Shown: positions 5,020-5,857 of the stretch, in pieces
How positions within the stretch are numbered: the first letter of the stretch is position 1
Layout of the letters: the number at the start of each line of letters is the position of its first letter
Source: an uncultured Candidatus Saccharibacteria bacterium
GTDB lineage: Bacteria > Patescibacteriota > Saccharimonadia > Saccharimonadales > Saccharimonadaceae
Assembly (NCBI GenBank): GCA_938046495.1
Contig: CALIXG010000049.1
Coordinates: 1-5,857 of the forward strand
DNA length: 5,857 nucleotides
Reading direction: 5' to 3'
Program-made: the position numbers and the translations under genes
Notes under the pieces: generated by a model
What the model saw: the letters and a program-made list of their open reading frames with translations, nothing else
The model's database searches: none
What the model was told of the DNA's origin: nothing

Positions 5020-5857
5020 TTACTCTTGAGTTTTACTAAGCCAATCAGCCCATGTTCTTCCATCGGTTCTTTTATAACTCTCTGGGTTGCTGAATATGTC
5101 GTTAAGTGTTCGTTGACTATCTCGTTGAACTATTTGAAAACCCTCTAAGAAAGTTCTATAATCGTCAGCCGTCCAGCCACTAAAAGTTTGATGACTTTTT
5201 TCATTTGGTGCACCAGTATCCATATCCTTTTTTTCTACTTCTATTGCCATATATTTGTTAGCATCATTAGGATATGTTTTTATGCTGTCGGATATTACTT
5301 CATCAGAAGTCCCTTTGATTTTAAGTATCCTACATAGCGATAATAGGGCGACATCACCATCATGGAAGGCTAAATTGATAGCCTTTTTTTCTTGAGGTGT
5401 TAAATTATTTTCTGCATCATCAGTCAGATACACATCTGGTGTTTCACCAAAGAGTATCTCTATTCTCGAATTCATCTCGTTAATACGCGGGTCTATTTTG
5501 TCATCTCTAGCCCACTTTTCAGCTAAAATACCGCGAGCTAATTGATATGCCGTCATAGTGGATTGAATACCATGTGCCCTTTCAAATTTCCCATGCCCAC
5601 CCACTTCATTCGCTGAATTTGTCTTGTGAACGAAGTTCTCTCCGGATAAATTAAAATTAGGGTTATCAAATATCTCATATACTGCTCTTGAAGTTCTTCC
5701 GTTACCGTCAGCAAAAAGGTGTAAATTATTAACTGTATAATATGCGAGGGTTGCTCTATAATGATTATCTTTTATTCCTTTTAACGCCTCTGTAGTATCA
5801 TTCAAGATAGCCCCCTGAACCTTTCGAGATGGAGCCATATGTTCACCGACTTGTATA
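5020..5857 (-). CDS. Fic-domain protein, probable AMP transferase (5' end missing)
   Basis: Fic enzymes usually transfer AMP from ATP to Ser, Thr or Tyr hydroxyls of a target protein. The frame is still open at the right edge: six residues (IQVGEH) precede the Met at 5838, and VGEHMAPS resembles the conserved segment that enters the Fic core. That Met is therefore probably internal and the N-terminus lies outside. The active-site motif HLFADGNGRTSR (bases 5686-5721) satisfies HxFx(D/E)GNGRxxR with catalytic His, acidic residue, anion-binding GNG and both Arg intact; Leu replaces the common Pro. About 220 residues follow the motif, a long C-terminal extension I do not recognise, ending WADWLSKTQE. 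No adjacent antitoxin-like gene is visible downstream, and the upstream side is not in the window. Target and biological role (toxin, effector or housekeeping regulator) cannot be told. Confidence 0.9.
   Translation of the reverse strand, partial: IQVGEHMAPSRKVQGAILNDTTEALKGIKDNHYRATLAYYTVNNLHLFADGNGRTSRAVYEIFDNPNFNLSGENFVHKTNSANEVGGHGKFERAHGIQSTMTAYQLARGILAEKWARDDKIDPRINEMNSRIEILFGETPDVYLTDDAENNLTPQEKKAINLAFHDGDVALLSLCRILKIKGTSDEVISDSIKTYPNDANKYMAIEVEKKDMDTGAPNEKSHQTFSGWTADDYRTFLEGFQIVQRDSQRTLNDIFSNPESYKRTDGRTWADWLSKTQE

Noticed and set aside
5020..5838. Fic protein starting at the ATG at 5838
   Set aside because: The frame stays open to the edge and the preceding residues (IQVGEH) fit the conserved entry to the Fic core, so the protein is most likely cut by the window.
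1..5857. Recoding of UGA (as in Gracilibacteria/Absconditabacteria)
   Set aside because: No gene needs an in-frame TGA read through; all products are full length under the standard bacterial code.

Overview
The window most resembles a small-genome candidate-phyla-radiation bacterium, probably a Saccharibacteria (TM7)-type organism. This is an inference from the style of the proteins: a signal-anchored HtrA protease with a Ser/Glu-rich cytoplasmic tail, a PrmC with NLPY instead of NPPY, and an RF1 with a GHGGQ loop. It also rests on the mix of core genes and short AT-rich accessory genes; no database was consulted. The standard bacterial code fits: none of the genes needs an internal TGA read as an amino acid, and the six annotated main genes stop at TAA (five) or TAG (one).

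Layout. Bases 1-1304 (+) hold the 3' part of an HtrA/DegP-type membrane-anchored serine protease with a PDZ domain, open at the left edge, followed by a strong bidirectional terminator. Convergent to it, a two-gene minus-strand operon (3393 to 1393) encodes peptide chain release factor 1 (prfA) and then prmC, the methyltransferase that modifies the glutamine of its GGQ loop. Divergent from prfA is a small unknown membrane protein (3502-3987, +). A gene-free stretch (3988-4303) carries an excellent sigma-70-type promoter and a 167-base structured leader ahead of an unrecognised 216-residue protein (4304-4954, +). A bidirectional terminator separates this from a convergent Fic-domain protein (minus strand, cut by the right edge).

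How the parts work together. prfA and prmC form a coherent unit of enzyme substrate and modifying enzyme in translation termination. The protease acts outside the membrane and is independent. From about 3400 rightwards the sequence becomes AT-rich and the genes become accessory (membrane protein, unknown protein, Fic).

The most interesting region is 4091-4303. Symmetric repeats surround the -35 box. Two tiny overlapping reading frames (16 and 19 codons, joined by TAATG) lie in the leader. An imperfect 22-position stem has a 3' arm carrying a 7-base perfect complement of the downstream Shine-Dalgarno, so the two pairings exclude each other. I read this as a candidate undescribed translational attenuation switch or cis-regulatory RNA. 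A second pattern is that three promoters in the window place the -10 box only 6-9 bases before an ATG with no Shine-Dalgarno, which predicts leaderless or nearly leaderless transcripts.
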